Shown in pieces: positions 26,641 through 35,459 of a stretch of 64,000 nucleotides of DNA. A program made the position numbers and the translations under genes. Source of the stretch: Desulfovibrio sp. An276 (GTDB taxonomy: Bacteria > Desulfobacterota > Desulfovibrionia > Desulfovibrionales > Desulfovibrionaceae); the NCBI RefSeq assembly GCF_002159665.1, contig NZ_NFJC01000002.1, positions 62,001 through 126,000 on the forward strand, in the 5' to 3' direction. Within the stretch, counting starts at the first letter, position 1; each line of letters opens with the position of its first letter. Below the pieces are notes generated by a model. It did no database searches. It saw only the letters and a list, made by a program, of their open reading frames with translations, and was not told the origin of the DNA.

Positions 26641-29600
26641 CTAGCCCTTGCCGCAGCCTGGGCCGGACAGCGTGGAGACGCCGTCCGCCCCGCGGCTCAA
26701 TACTATCTGCGTGTCCACCCGCTCCTGCAGGGCCTCCACGTGGGAGATGATGCCGATAAGGCCTGTTCCCCTGCCCCTCAGGGCAGCCAGGGTGTTGATG
26801 GCCCCGTCCAGAGTCTCGGGATCCAGGGTGCCGAAGCCCTCGTCCAGGAACATGGTCTCGATGCGCATGCGCCCCCCGGACAGATGGGCAAGCCCCAGGG
26901 CCAGGGCAAGGCTCACGAGAAAGGTCTCGCCACCGCTCAGGTTGCGGATGGAGCGCTGCTCGTTGCCCTGATAGGTGTCGATGACGTTGAACTCCAGGGC
27001 GTTTTGCGGATCGGTTGTGAGCAGATAGCGGTCCGTGAGGCTCTTCATCTCCGTATTGGCGCAAGCAACCAGGCGTGCGAAGGTCACGCTCTGGGCAAAG
27101 CGGCGAAACTTCGCACCGTCCGCGGAGCCTATGAGGCTGCTCAGATCCTGCCACTGGCAGGCTATGCTCCTCTGGTTTTCGAGTGCGCGAAGCTCGTTTT
27201 CCCTGCGTGCCCGCTCCCTTGCGTCGTGCTCAAGCTGCTCTGAGATGACGCCGATAGTTTGCTGCAGGGTATTGCGCTCCTGTGAAAGCTGCGCAAGGCT
27301 CTCTTCAAGGCCTTCCTTTTGTGTCTCGGCGGCAAGGCGTGCCTCGTCCCCCTGCATGTGTTCCGCAAGAGCCCTTTCGCAGTCGCCAAAGCTGGCAGTA
27401 GCCCGTGTCAGGGTGTCCCTGGCCTTCTCCACAGCCTCCCTGGCAAGCCTTGCCCTTTTCTCGTCAAGGCGTGCGGCAATGAGTGCCTCGCGCGAGGCAA
27501 AGCCCTGTGCAGCAAGGCCCTCGGCAAGGCTTGCAAGGCTCTTTTCAAGCTCCTTTTGGGCTCGCTTGGCCTCTTCAGCGAGGGCCTTGCCCTTGGTCCT
27601 TGCGGAAACAAGGTCGGTTTGCGCCTGCGTCTCGTTTGAGATTGCGCTCTCAAGCGCCTTCTTTGCCCTGGTCACAGCGTCACGCAGCCTCTTTTCCTCT
27701 GCGCCTGGATCCTTGTCGCCAAAAAGCTCCTTCCTGTCCCCATCCAGGGCCGCATGCTGGCTCTTGAGGGCGTCAAGGCCCTCGTCAATGCCTTTGAGGT
27801 GCTTTTCGTTTTCGGCAATGCTTGTGGCAAGAGTCGCCATATTCTTCTCGATGCCGGCTCTCTCCTCCTCTCCTGTCTTTTGGCTTTGTTCGAGATTCTG
27901 ACGCAGGGCAAGCCTCTTGTGCAGGGTTTGGGAGACAGTGCCATTTTCAAGATCATTCCTGCCAAGGCCATAGGGATCGAGCGTCTTGATCATGCCTTCC
28001 CACGCAGACCTGAATTCCTCGCGCAGGTTTTCTGCGCGGGTCTTCTGCTCGGCTTCCTGGCTGACAAGGCCGTCCTGGGCCACGCGGGCGCTGTCCCGCT
28101 CTCCAGTGACCTTCGCAAGGGCTATGGCAGACTTTTCCTGCTCCTTTTCGGTCTTTTGCAGGGCCTTTTCCAGTTCCTCTGCTTTGCGCACAGTGGCGGC
28201 TGCATCCCTTGCAAGACGCTCCATGTTCTTCCTTGCTGCATCCCACATATCCGCGAGTTCGGGGTTTGGCTCGGGCGCAGGATCCTTCTGTGTGAGTGCC
28301 TTCGTCTGCGCGCAAAGATCCTCCAGGCTGGGAAAGTCCGGAAATTCTGCAAGCACTTTCGCAAGGCCGGGGATGGGGGCCAGCTGTTCTGCTAGGGCTT
28401 TTTTGCGCCTGTCTACGTTCTCAAGCCCCTTTTGCACATCCGCCTCAAGGCGCGCGGAAAGGTCCCCTGCAGCGCGAATGTCCTGCAGGAGTTTTTGTTC
28501 CTCCCCTGTTTCCTTCTCAAGCTTTGCCCTGGCTCCGGCAAGCTCCCTGTCGTCCACAAAGTCCATGCCCACACCGCTGGCCCAGGGGTGCTCAAGGGCT
28601 CCGCAGCAGGGGCAGGGCTCGCCTTTTTTAAGGCCAGCCCTGTGCTGTTCAAGACTTTGGATGGCTGCCTTGAGGCGCAGGTTTTTCTCAAGAGCCTGCA
28701 CATATGCCTCCGCCTGTTCGCGAGAAGCAGATTTTTGCGGAAGATGCGCGGAAAGCTCCTTCTCCCTTGCCTCACTGGACTGAAGCTCGTCTCTGGTTTC
28801 GCGAAGTGCCTTTGTGGAGGCAAGGTACTCTCCAAGGCTTTCCCCGACCCTGGCCAGTGCCAGGGCAAGTTTCCCAAGGCCCCGCTCGGTCTCGCGAAGC
28901 TCCTGCAAATCTTTAGCCCCTGCAAGGCAGGCCAAAAGATCTGCATTTGCCTTCTCGCGCTCGGCGGCAAGGCGCTCGCGCTCACCTTGCGCCCTTGTCA
29001 CCATTGTCTCAAGCCTTGCAAGCTCCTTCTCCCTTTTGGCCCTTTCCTTCCCAAGCTTGGACAGGGCATTTTGTTCGTCGGAAAGGGCTTTTGCCTGGGC
29101 CTTAAGGGCATCGAGGCTCTGGTCAATGGCCCGGATGTCGCCTGCAAGACTTGCGTCGTGCGCGGTATTTTTCAGTTCTTCGGCCACCCTGGCCAAGGTG
29201 ACAAGGCAGGCCTCCTGCTTCTTGTGAAGCTCCTCGTCCTTCTTGCCAAGATCTGTTCCCCTCTTGCGTATCTCCTCCCGTTCCTTCTCGCGCTGTTTTT
29301 GCTGATCCTGAACCGTGGCAAGACTCGCGTCGAGCTCGCGCACCCTGGCAAGGGTGGGCAAGGCTTTGTTGAAGGCCTCTTCGGCCCTGTCGGCAGTCTC
29401 TTTAAGAGCGCCCACTTTCTCGGAGGCCTCAAGGGCCTTTTTTTCAAGGTCTGGCAGGGTGCCCTCGTGTCTTGCAAGCTCATTCGCAAGGCGATGCACG
29501 CTTGCCTCGTTCTTGCTCACGGCAAAAAGAGGCGCGTCAAGGGTTGCGGCCTTCGCGTCCAGGGCAAGGAGATCCCTTTCCCTTGCGCATTGCCTGTCCA

Positions 29601-30414
29601 TCTCCCCGGCCCTTGCAAGCTCTTCCCTTGCCCTTGCAAGGGAGGTTTCGAGGGTTTCTTTCGTGGTCATCCAGGAAAGCAGGCGTCCCTTTTCCAAAAG
29701 CTCCTTTTCGGTGCCGGAAAGGGCCCTTTTCGTTTCCTCAAGCTGGGCTTTGCGCTCTTCCCTTTCCTCGCCCGTGAGAATCTGTATGCCCTCAAGGCGG
29801 CTTTTCAGGGTTGCGTAGATCTCGTTTTCGGCCTTTGCCCGCTCGAAGGTGCTTTTGGATATGCGGCTGTAGATCTCCGTTCCCGTGATCTGTTCGAGAA
29901 TGGTTGTGCGATCGCCGGAAGATGCCTGCAGGAATTTGGCAAACTGCCCCTGGGCCAGCAGCATGGAGCGGGTGAACTGCTCGAAATTCATGCCCGTGGT
30001 CTCTTCGACCAGGGAGCGGACAGTGCTGACCCTGGTCTCTGCCTTGCCAGGGGTTGCGTAGTCCTCGAATTCGCACTCCGGGGGCTGCAGCTTGCGGCCG
30101 GCCTTTTTGTACGCTCGTATCTGCGCCCAGCGCACGCGATAGCGCCCCTTGTCCGTGGAATAGACGACCTCGGAAAAACACGAGCCTGTGTGGCGTGTCA
30201 TGACCTCGTTGCTCGACTGGCTGATTTTGGCAAGCCTCGGGGTCTGGCCGTAGAGGGCAAGGCAAATGGCATCAAGGAGCGTGGACTTGCCTGAGCCAGT
30301 GGGGCCCGTGATGAGAAAGAGCCCGGAATCCAGAAGTGCCGGGTCCTCCAGGTCCAGGGACCAGGTGCCGCGAAGGCTGTTGATATTGCAAAATCTCAGT
30401 TTTTCTATGCGCAT
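26641..30414 (-). CDS. sbcC: SbcC: ATPase subunit of the SbcCD nuclease
   Basis: 1257 residues, a Rad50/SMC-type protein. Walker A ITGPTGSGKSTLLDAICLAL (~35-54), then two long coiled coils (Lys/Glu/Ala/Leu-rich) flanking a zinc hook EPCPCCG near residue 600, and at the C-terminus the ABC signature NLSGGETFLVSLALALGLA and Walker B METMFLDEGFGTL-type sequence with the D-loop and the switch His (IGIISHVE). SbcC with SbcD cleaves hairpins and protein-blocked DNA ends. It is last in a minus-strand operon sbcD - unknown gene - sbcC; 75 bases separate it from the middle gene. Confidence 0.95.
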   Translation of the reverse strand: MRIEKLRFCNINSLRGTWSLDLEDPALLDSGLFLITGPTGSGKSTLLDAICLALYGQTPRLAKISQSSNEVMTRHTGSCFSEVVYSTDKGRYRVRWAQIRAYKKAGRKLQPPECEFEDYATPGKAETRVSTVRSLVEETTGMNFEQFTRSMLLAQGQFAKFLQASSGDRTTILEQITGTEIYSRISKSTFERAKAENEIYATLKSRLEGIQILTGEEREERKAQLEETKRALSGTEKELLEKGRLLSWMTTKETLETSLARAREELARAGEMDRQCARERDLLALDAKAATLDAPLFAVSKNEASVHRLANELARHEGTLPDLEKKALEASEKVGALKETADRAEEAFNKALPTLARVRELDASLATVQDQQKQREKEREEIRKRGTDLGKKDEELHKKQEACLVTLARVAEELKNTAHDASLAGDIRAIDQSLDALKAQAKALSDEQNALSKLGKERAKREKELARLETMVTRAQGERERLAAEREKANADLLACLAGAKDLQELRETERGLGKLALALARVGESLGEYLASTKALRETRDELQSSEAREKELSAHLPQKSASREQAEAYVQALEKNLRLKAAIQSLEQHRAGLKKGEPCPCCGALEHPWASGVGMDFVDDRELAGARAKLEKETGEEQKLLQDIRAAGDLSARLEADVQKGLENVDRRKKALAEQLAPIPGLAKVLAEFPDFPSLEDLCAQTKALTQKDPAPEPNPELADMWDAARKNMERLARDAAATVRKAEELEKALQKTEKEQEKSAIALAKVTGERDSARVAQDGLVSQEAEQKTRAENLREEFRSAWEGMIKTLDPYGLGRNDLENGTVSQTLHKRLALRQNLEQSQKTGEEERAGIEKNMATLATSIAENEKHLKGIDEGLDALKSQHAALDGDRKELFGDKDPGAEEKRLRDAVTRAKKALESAISNETQAQTDLVSARTKGKALAEEAKRAQKELEKSLASLAEGLAAQGFASREALIAARLDEKRARLAREAVEKARDTLTRATASFGDCERALAEHMQGDEARLAAETQKEGLEESLAQLSQERNTLQQTIGVISEQLEHDARERARRENELRALENQRSIACQWQDLSSLIGSADGAKFRRFAQSVTFARLVACANTEMKSLTDRYLLTTDPQNALEFNVIDTYQGNEQRSIRNLSGGETFLVSLALALGLAHLSGGRMRIETMFLDEGFGTLDPETLDGAINTLAALRGRGTGLIGIISHVEALQERVDTQIVLSRGADGVSTLSGPGCGKG

Positions 30415-30489
30415 GGTTTTACCCGCATGTTTTTCCGTGGGCTATGACAGCGAGGGCATTGTCCCGAATATGCAAGGGTCCCTCGTGAA

Positions 30490-31884
30490 CTAGCCCTGCT
30501 TTTGGGAAGCGGCGTTGGGCAGGGGCATGTCCCTGAACTCTTCGGGAATCTCGTCCGGGTTCATGAAGCTCGGAATATAGCCATCCAAAAGTCTCTCAAG
30601 GAGCATCCCGTGCATCGTAAGGTTGAGCATGGACATCCCGTCCTCATCCAGATTGGCCATATCTTCCGCAATCTCCACTGCTCTGCACAGTACGGCTGTT
30701 TCGAGGTAGCTTTTCATGCGGCATATGTGGCGGGCATAGTCCAGGGAGCGGAAGTTTTTGGGAAATTCCCCTGTCTTGTCACAAGCCTCTTTCTTCCCTT
30801 CTTCAGCGGGATTGTCCAGGGCCCAGTCGAAGACTGCGTCCTCACGTTCCGTAAGGATGGCGTGAAGGGCCTTTGCGGAAAGGCTGGCAAACTTGTTGAC
30901 CCTCGAAGACAGGGGAGCAGCGGAAGCGAGGATAACGCGGTATTGTGCCTTCACGGCAGCAAGGCTTTCCGCATCAAGCCTGCCTTCCTTCCAGTTCTGC
31001 ATGGCCTTTTGCAGAAGATCCGCAATCTGACCGCACCAGGGCTCGTTTGCCTCGCGCAGGCACTTTTGAAGATCGTCCTGCAAAATCCTGTGCCTGCAGG
31101 GGAAATCCAAAAGGGCCCCTGAAACGCCGTGCACGGCAAGCCCTCCCAAACGCGGCAAAATACCCATGGTCTCCATTGCCTCGCGCCCGTTTTCGGGATG
31201 GGCCATGTAGAGCGTGTAGATGGGGCTTTGGGCAGTGTAAAGGAAGCAGCGCCTGCCGCCCATGCGCATGGGACGGCTTGTGAATTGCACGCGCTCCTCT
31301 TGCGACAGTTTGTACACAAGCCACTGCTCGAAACCATCCAGTTTGCCGGCAGCCTCGGCAAGGAAATCTTCCACAACAGAGGGCTGTATGAAAAAGCCGG
31401 CCATGTTTCCAAAGAAGGTTGCGACCTGCTCCGGAGTCAGGGAGAAGCTCAAAAGCGTCAGGAGCGCGAATTTTTTGAAATTGCTGCTGTAGGTTATGCT
31501 CGGTTCGGTGAGCAGGGCCGGGTATTCCGCGATGATATAGTGCCCTGTTTTCCTGTTTTGGTAGACGGTCATATTGTATTCCGTCTTGTGCACGCCTTTT
31601 TCCGTGATGTCGACGTAGTACCCGGTATAGAGCTCGTCGCATTTCGTGTAGCCCTCCGGGACAGAATCAGGCTCTATGAGCTTGACCTCGTCCACATCAT
31701 CAATGAAACCGTAGTGTTCCCTGCCAATTGACGATGTGATTGAGGTGCGTCTGCCCTTGCCGCCCTTTTTCCTGCGGCGCGCCCTGGGGCCTTGGCCGGA
31801 ACCGATCTGTTCCCTGATGCCTTTGCCGAGAAGCTCAAAGAGCCCGGAAAATTCCATGGTATTGTCGGATGCGTTCTGCCCCAT
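30490..31884 (-). CDS. IS66-transposase-like, catalytically degenerate protein inside the sbcDC operon
   Basis: 464 residues from ATG 31884 (AGGAGG seven bases upstream, ten bases after the sbcD stop; the longer frame would overlap sbcD). Residues ~40-60 are a basic RRRKKGGKGRR patch. The layout from ~150 to ~330 follows IS66 TnpC: ITYSSNFKKFALLTLLSFSL then a helical segment, then RCFLYTAQSPIYTLYMAH and LPRLGGLAVHGVSGALL, in the order of the LWVY strand and the GxLqaDaYxxY element. The catalytic acidic residues expected at the first and second positions are not seen (VQFTSRP and GLAVHGV instead). No inverted repeats flank it and it is translated in line with sbcD and sbcC, so it looks domesticated. 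The IS66 link is a weak-similarity inference; the gene itself is well supported. Confidence 0.65.
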   Translation of the reverse strand: MGQNASDNTMEFSGLFELLGKGIREQIGSGQGPRARRRKKGGKGRRTSITSSIGREHYGFIDDVDEVKLIEPDSVPEGYTKCDELYTGYYVDITEKGVHKTEYNMTVYQNRKTGHYIIAEYPALLTEPSITYSSNFKKFALLTLLSFSLTPEQVATFFGNMAGFFIQPSVVEDFLAEAAGKLDGFEQWLVYKLSQEERVQFTSRPMRMGGRRCFLYTAQSPIYTLYMAHPENGREAMETMGILPRLGGLAVHGVSGALLDFPCRHRILQDDLQKCLREANEPWCGQIADLLQKAMQNWKEGRLDAESLAAVKAQYRVILASAAPLSSRVNKFASLSAKALHAILTEREDAVFDWALDNPAEEGKKEACDKTGEFPKNFRSLDYARHICRMKSYLETAVLCRAVEIAEDMANLDEDGMSMLNLTMHGMLLERLLDGYIPSFMNPDEIPEEFRDMPLPNAASQKQG

Positions 31885-31894
31885 TGCTGTCCTC

Positions 31895-33169
31895 CTATGC
31901 CCTTGCTCCCTGTCCTGTTTCTTGCGTACTGTCTTCCAAAAGAGTGTCCAGGCCCGAGACAATCTCGTCAAAGAGAGTGTTCAGCACTGCCTTCTGCCCT
32001 TCTTCTATGTTGTTTGCTGAAAGGCACATGTTGAAGATGTCCTTTGGACTGTACTCATCGAGCTTTTTGTCGACACCAGCGGCCTTGTCGGCAAGCGGAG
32101 CGGAAAGGTCGCGCACGCGCAATATGTCAAGTCCTTCGGCTGCGGCGAAGATGCGCTCCTTTCTTCCCTCCAGAGGATCCGTGCCCGTGTAGTTCACCTC
32201 GACCCAGGAGCCCGGATGTGTGGTCCCAAGCACGCGAAGTTCCCTTTCTATTTTCTTCGCGTCCCCCTCGACCTGGAAAAGCTCGCGAAAGACGGGAACG
32301 TCCAGAAGGCGCATGGCAAGGGGCCATTCTTCCTGGTCCGGCTCGCTTCCCATGGCAGGGCTCCAGGGCTCGATGTCGAGCAGCACAACCTGCTTGTTGG
32401 CCTTCTCCCCAAAGCTCATGGGAAGGACGGAACCGCTGTAGCGCACCCTCTCGGACCCCACCCTTTGCGGGGTGTGGATGTGGCCGAGCGCCATGTAGCA
32501 AAAGCCCTTTGCAAAGGATGCGTCCACGGCACCAAGTGTTCCCACTGTGAGGCCCGTTTCGCCATCCTGCATGGAGCTTCCGCTGGCAAAAAGATGTCCC
32601 ATGCCCACAATGGGACAGGGATGTGCAAGGCTCTTTGCTCTTTCCCTGGCCCTTGCAAGGACGTCGCGGTAGTGGCGATCTATTCCTGCGCAAAGCTCCC
32701 TTGCGCGCTCCTCGGGATTTTGCCCGAAGGAGCTTTTGCGCACATCGCGGTCGCGCAGAAAGGGAACTGCGCAGACAATGAGGGAAGGTGCGCCTTTTTC
32801 GTCGTCAAGGACAAGGACTTCCCGCTCGATTGCGCCGTCTTTTGCGCAGCCCAGGATGTGGATGCCGTCGTGGGCAAGGTAGCCCGCGGGCGCGTTCAGG
32901 TGGGAGGGGGAATCGTGGTTGCCGCCGGTGATGACTACGTGGCGGCAGGGGGTATCGTGCAGGGAGCGCAGAAAGTCGAAGTAGACTGCCACTGCCCCGT
33001 TGGAGGGCGAGGGGGTGTCGAAGATGTCGCCGCTTGCGAGCAGGACATCCACCCTTTCCTCCCGTATGGTGTTGGCAAGCCAGGCAAAGAAGGCCTTGTG
33101 TTCGTCAAGACGGCTCTTTTCGCACAGGTCTGCTCCGATATGCCAGTCGGACGTGTGCAGGACGCGCAT
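31895..33169 (-). CDS. sbcD: SbcD: nuclease subunit of the SbcCD complex
   Basis: 424 residues from ATG 33169, chosen because AAGGAGAG lies five bases upstream and the phosphoesterase motif MRVLHTSDWHIG begins exactly there. Metallophosphoesterase motifs follow in order: SDWHIG, ASGDIFDTPSPSN, TGGNHDSPSH, and GHLF then GHIHTPQRVG with the metal-binding His residues. SbcD is the Mn-dependent nuclease that partners SbcC in hairpin and end processing. First gene of the operon, divergent from the nucleotidyltransferase gene at 33332. Confidence 0.95.
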   Translation of the reverse strand: MRVLHTSDWHIGADLCEKSRLDEHKAFFAWLANTIREERVDVLLASGDIFDTPSPSNGAVAVYFDFLRSLHDTPCRHVVITGGNHDSPSHLNAPAGYLAHDGIHILGCAKDGAIEREVLVLDDEKGAPSLIVCAVPFLRDRDVRKSSFGQNPEERARELCAGIDRHYRDVLARARERAKSLAHPCPIVGMGHLFASGSSMQDGETGLTVGTLGAVDASFAKGFCYMALGHIHTPQRVGSERVRYSGSVLPMSFGEKANKQVVLLDIEPWSPAMGSEPDQEEWPLAMRLLDVPVFRELFQVEGDAKKIERELRVLGTTHPGSWVEVNYTGTDPLEGRKERIFAAAEGLDILRVRDLSAPLADKAAGVDKKLDEYSPKDIFNMCLSANNIEEGQKAVLNTLFDEIVSGLDTLLEDSTQETGQGARA

Positions 33170-33331
33170 GTACTCTCCTTTTGGATTCGGGCTTAATTTG
33201 TCCCTCTTGTATCCGAGCGCGCCCATATCTGGCAAGCTTGCCAAGGAGCCTTGCGCAAAGTCGGCGCATGACCCTATCATGGCTCATGGGCGATATCGGG
33301 CACAAGCATGCCTGTCCCCAGGGGAGAAATC

Positions 33332-33952
33332 ATGCGCAACACTCATGTAGCAGTTCTTGTCCTTGCGGCCGGCTTTTCCACCCGCATGAAGGCCTTCAAG
33401 CCCCTTTTGCCACTGGGAAGCGACAGAACCATACTTGCCAGGATAGCTCGCCTCTGGCAGGCCTGCGGGGTGAAGGATATTGTGGTTGTGAGCGGCCACA
33501 GGGCCCATGATGTCGAAAAAGAGGCAGAGAGCCTCGGATGCCTTATTGTGCGCAACCCTAGACCAGAAGAGGGCATGTTCTCCTCCGTGCAGACTGGCCT
33601 GAACTTTTGCCTGCAAAGGCTTTTTCACGTGGACTGGCTTGCCGTGCACCCTGTGGACATTCCTCTGATTGCGCAGGGGACTCTGGAAATTTTGTGCGAG
33701 CGCGCAAGGACAAGCACTGCACCTTGCCTTGTGCCGGTCTTTGACGGACAGGGAGGACACCCGCCCCTGCTTGGGCGAAGGGTGTGGGGGAGCATTGCTG
33801 CCTACACGGGTGACGGGGGGCTCAAACAAGCCATGCAGGGCCTTGCAAGGGAGGATGTGCCGGTAGAAGACAGCTATCTCGACACGGACCTCGACAGGCC
33901 CGAAGACTACGAAAGGGCCAGGGCGCTGCTTTCGGGCCCTCTCGGTGACTGA
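33332..33952 (+). CDS. MobA/MocA-like nucleotidyltransferase
   Basis: 206 residues from ATG 33332 (GGGGAGA upstream; an in-frame start at 33308 is weaker). The N-terminal nucleotide-binding motif is clear: VLVLAAGFSTRMKAFKPLLPLG, followed by VVVSGHRAHDV, an EEGMFSSVQTGL segment, and HPVDIPLI with the metal-binding Asp. This is the MocA/MobA-like group that attaches CMP or GMP to molybdopterin; the closest fit by eye is the cytidylyltransferase type, but related enzymes act on other substrates. No molybdoenzyme gene is in view. Confidence 0.8.
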   Translation: MRNTHVAVLVLAAGFSTRMKAFKPLLPLGSDRTILARIARLWQACGVKDIVVVSGHRAHDVEKEAESLGCLIVRNPRPEEGMFSSVQTGLNFCLQRLFHVDWLAVHPVDIPLIAQGTLEILCERARTSTAPCLVPVFDGQGGHPPLLGRRVWGSIAAYTGDGGLKQAMQGLAREDVPVEDSYLDTDLDRPEDYERARALLSGPLGD

Positions 33953-34204
33953 TTTTTGTACACCCCGAAAAAAATGCGCAAGGATGAGGTATCTTTTTGC
34001 GATCAGTGTGTCTTTTGGGATGGCAGGGAGGGAGGCGGCTCATCCGGAACAGGTTTTTGGCCCCAATGGACAAGGGGCTTGAGCCATGATTGCCCCATGG
34101 TGTCAACAAAGTGCCCACCCCCAGGGCCCTGGCTGTTTGCGCAAGGCCAGGGAAAATTTCGCAAGGCGCTGAATTTTTGGGGAAACACGAAAGCTGGAAA
34201 CAAA

Positions 34205-34220
34205 TGGCACGTGATATGCA
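34205..34220 (+). promoter_or_regulatory. Candidate sigma-54 promoter of the Pro-rich / ZraP-like genes
   Basis: TGGCACGTGATATGCA matches the -24/-12 consensus with correct GG to GC spacing and one deviation (ATGC for TTGC), 69 bases before the start at 34289. In enterobacteria zraP is sigma-54 dependent, which fits the downstream ZraP-like gene. Confidence 0.55.
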
Positions 34221-34288
34221 TTGTTCATGTCAGACTTGGGCAAAAGCCAGGGTACACACCCTGCCCCAACCAATATAAGGAGTACGCC

Positions 34289-34615
34289 ATGAAAGCCAGA
34301 ACACCGGCATTGTTGCTCGCAGCGGGGATGCTCTCCTCGGCACTGCTTATGGCCGGCACAGACACGGCTCAGGCAGCACCCGTTTCCGACAACGGGTTTG
34401 TGCAGCTTGCAGAACGGCATCCGGGTCCCCCTCCGGGACATGTGCGCAAGGCTCCACCGCCTCCGCCCAAAAAGATGCACAAGACTCCCCCTCCGCCGCC
34501 GAAGCACGATATGAGGCGCCCGGGGCCTCCCCCGAAACACATGGCTCCCCCGCCGCCAAGGCACGACCGTCCCGGTCCTCCGCCCAGGCACGACGGGCGT
34601 CCGGGCCCCAGATAG
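34289..34615 (+). CDS. Secreted Pro/His/Lys-rich repeat protein
   Basis: 108 residues. Signal peptide MKARTPALLLAAGMLSSALL with cleavage after AQA (~residue 29). The mature part consists of PGPPPGH, PPPPPKK, PPPPPKH, PGPPPKH, PPPPRH and PGPPPRH units, each ending in a basic or His residue, compatible with an extended, possibly metal-binding periplasmic polypeptide. AAGGAG lies eight bases before ATG 34289. A stem-loop separates it from the ZraP-like gene and a likely sigma-54 promoter lies upstream. Confidence 0.7.
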   Translation: MKARTPALLLAAGMLSSALLMAGTDTAQAAPVSDNGFVQLAERHPGPPPGHVRKAPPPPPKKMHKTPPPPPKHDMRRPGPPPKHMAPPPPRHDRPGPPPRHDGRPGPR

Positions 34616-34641
34616 TGGAACAGATATAGCATGATACCAGC

Positions 34642-34669
34642 CGGGCGGAGGCCAAAAATCCTCCGCCCG
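34642..34669 (+). other. GC-rich stem-loop between the two periplasmic protein genes
   Basis: CGGGCGGAGG (34642-34651) pairs exactly with CCTCCGCCCG (34660-34669), loop CCAAAAAT. No T-run follows, so it is more likely an RNA-stability or processing element, or a weak attenuator. Confidence 0.6.
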
Positions 34670-34716
34670 ACACAAAAAACACAATCAAGACATCCAGATA
34701 CAGAGGAGAAAACACC

Positions 34717-35298
34717 ATGGCCTTCAGCAAAAAGCTTCTCATCGCACCCGCACTCGCAGCCGGCCTGCTCGGCGCAGGACTTCTTGGCAGCGCCACCACG
34801 GCCGAGGCCTGGCACGGCGGCTACGGCTGCAATGGCCCTCGGGGCGGTTACGACTGCTACAACTACGGCCCCGGCTGCCGCGGCTGGGACGACGATGGAC
34901 GCTGGCATCGCGGCTGGCACGGCGGATGGCACCGTGGCAACTGTCCCTACTACTACGATGAGGAAAGGTACGGCGACAGGGATGACAGGGACTACAGGGA
35001 CGAGGGTCCCCGCGGCTACTACCGTGATCGCGACTGGGATGATGAAGGCCCCAGGTTCACCCCCGAACAGCGCAAGACCCTGGAAAAGCTGGTGGACGAC
35101 TTCAACGCCAAGGCAGAGCCTTTGCGTGACCAGCTCTTTGTGAAGCGCTCAGAGCTGCGCGCCCTGGAAAATTCCACCAACGCCGATCAGGCTGCAGTGG
35201 AAAAGACTGCCCGCGAGTTCCTGGATTTGCGCAACCAGCTGCGTGACCTCCACGACAAGCTCGTGCAGGACATGGAAAAGGCAGGCCTCTACAGATAG
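34717..35298 (+). CDS. ZraP/Spy-like periplasmic stress protein
   Basis: 193 residues. Signal peptide ending SATTAEA (~residue 30). Residues ~31-115 are rich in Gly, His, Tyr, Cys and Asp/Arg (HGGYGCNGPRGGYDCYNYG, DRDDRDYRDEG), a plausible metal-binding stretch. Residues ~118-190 are helical and carry the family start RFTPEQRKTLEKLVDDFNAK followed by PLRDQLFVKRSELRAL, matching Spy/CpxP/ZraP-type periplasmic chaperones whose LTxxQ motif appears here as FTPEQ. AGAGGAGA precedes the start. The Pro-rich gene just upstream probably shares its promoter. Function inferred: zinc- or stress-responsive chaperone. Confidence 0.8.
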   Translation: MAFSKKLLIAPALAAGLLGAGLLGSATTAEAWHGGYGCNGPRGGYDCYNYGPGCRGWDDDGRWHRGWHGGWHRGNCPYYYDEERYGDRDDRDYRDEGPRGYYRDRDWDDEGPRFTPEQRKTLEKLVDDFNAKAEPLRDQLFVKRSELRALENSTNADQAAVEKTAREFLDLRNQLRDLHDKLVQDMEKAGLYR

Positions 35299-35326
35299 AA
35301 GCTTTTGAGGCTCAAAAAGCAAACAA

Positions 35327-35359
35327 AGGGGAGATCCGCGTGGGTCTCCTTTTTTTTTG
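35327..35359 (+). terminator. Terminator of the ZraP-like gene
   Basis: GGAGATCC (35330-35337) pairs with GGGTCTCC (35342-35349), loop GCGT, followed by about nine T. Confidence 0.85.
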
Positions 35360-35459
35360 GGGCTTCAAGGGACTTGTCCGGCCCCTGGGAGAGGGGTAGA
35401 TTTTGGGAACAGTTCGTGAACAGCAATCTCCCATGCAACTCCTTTGGAAGGCCAGGGCC

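Noticed and set aside
28432..30294. 620-codon plus-strand frame opposite sbcC
   Set aside because: Repetitive GKALQ/FLK-type translation arising from the reverse complement of coiled-coil codons.
26641..30414. Frequent CTTGCAAG-like octamers
   Set aside because: They come from repeated Leu-Ala-Arg codon patterns in sbcC; no regular spacing that would indicate a repeat array.
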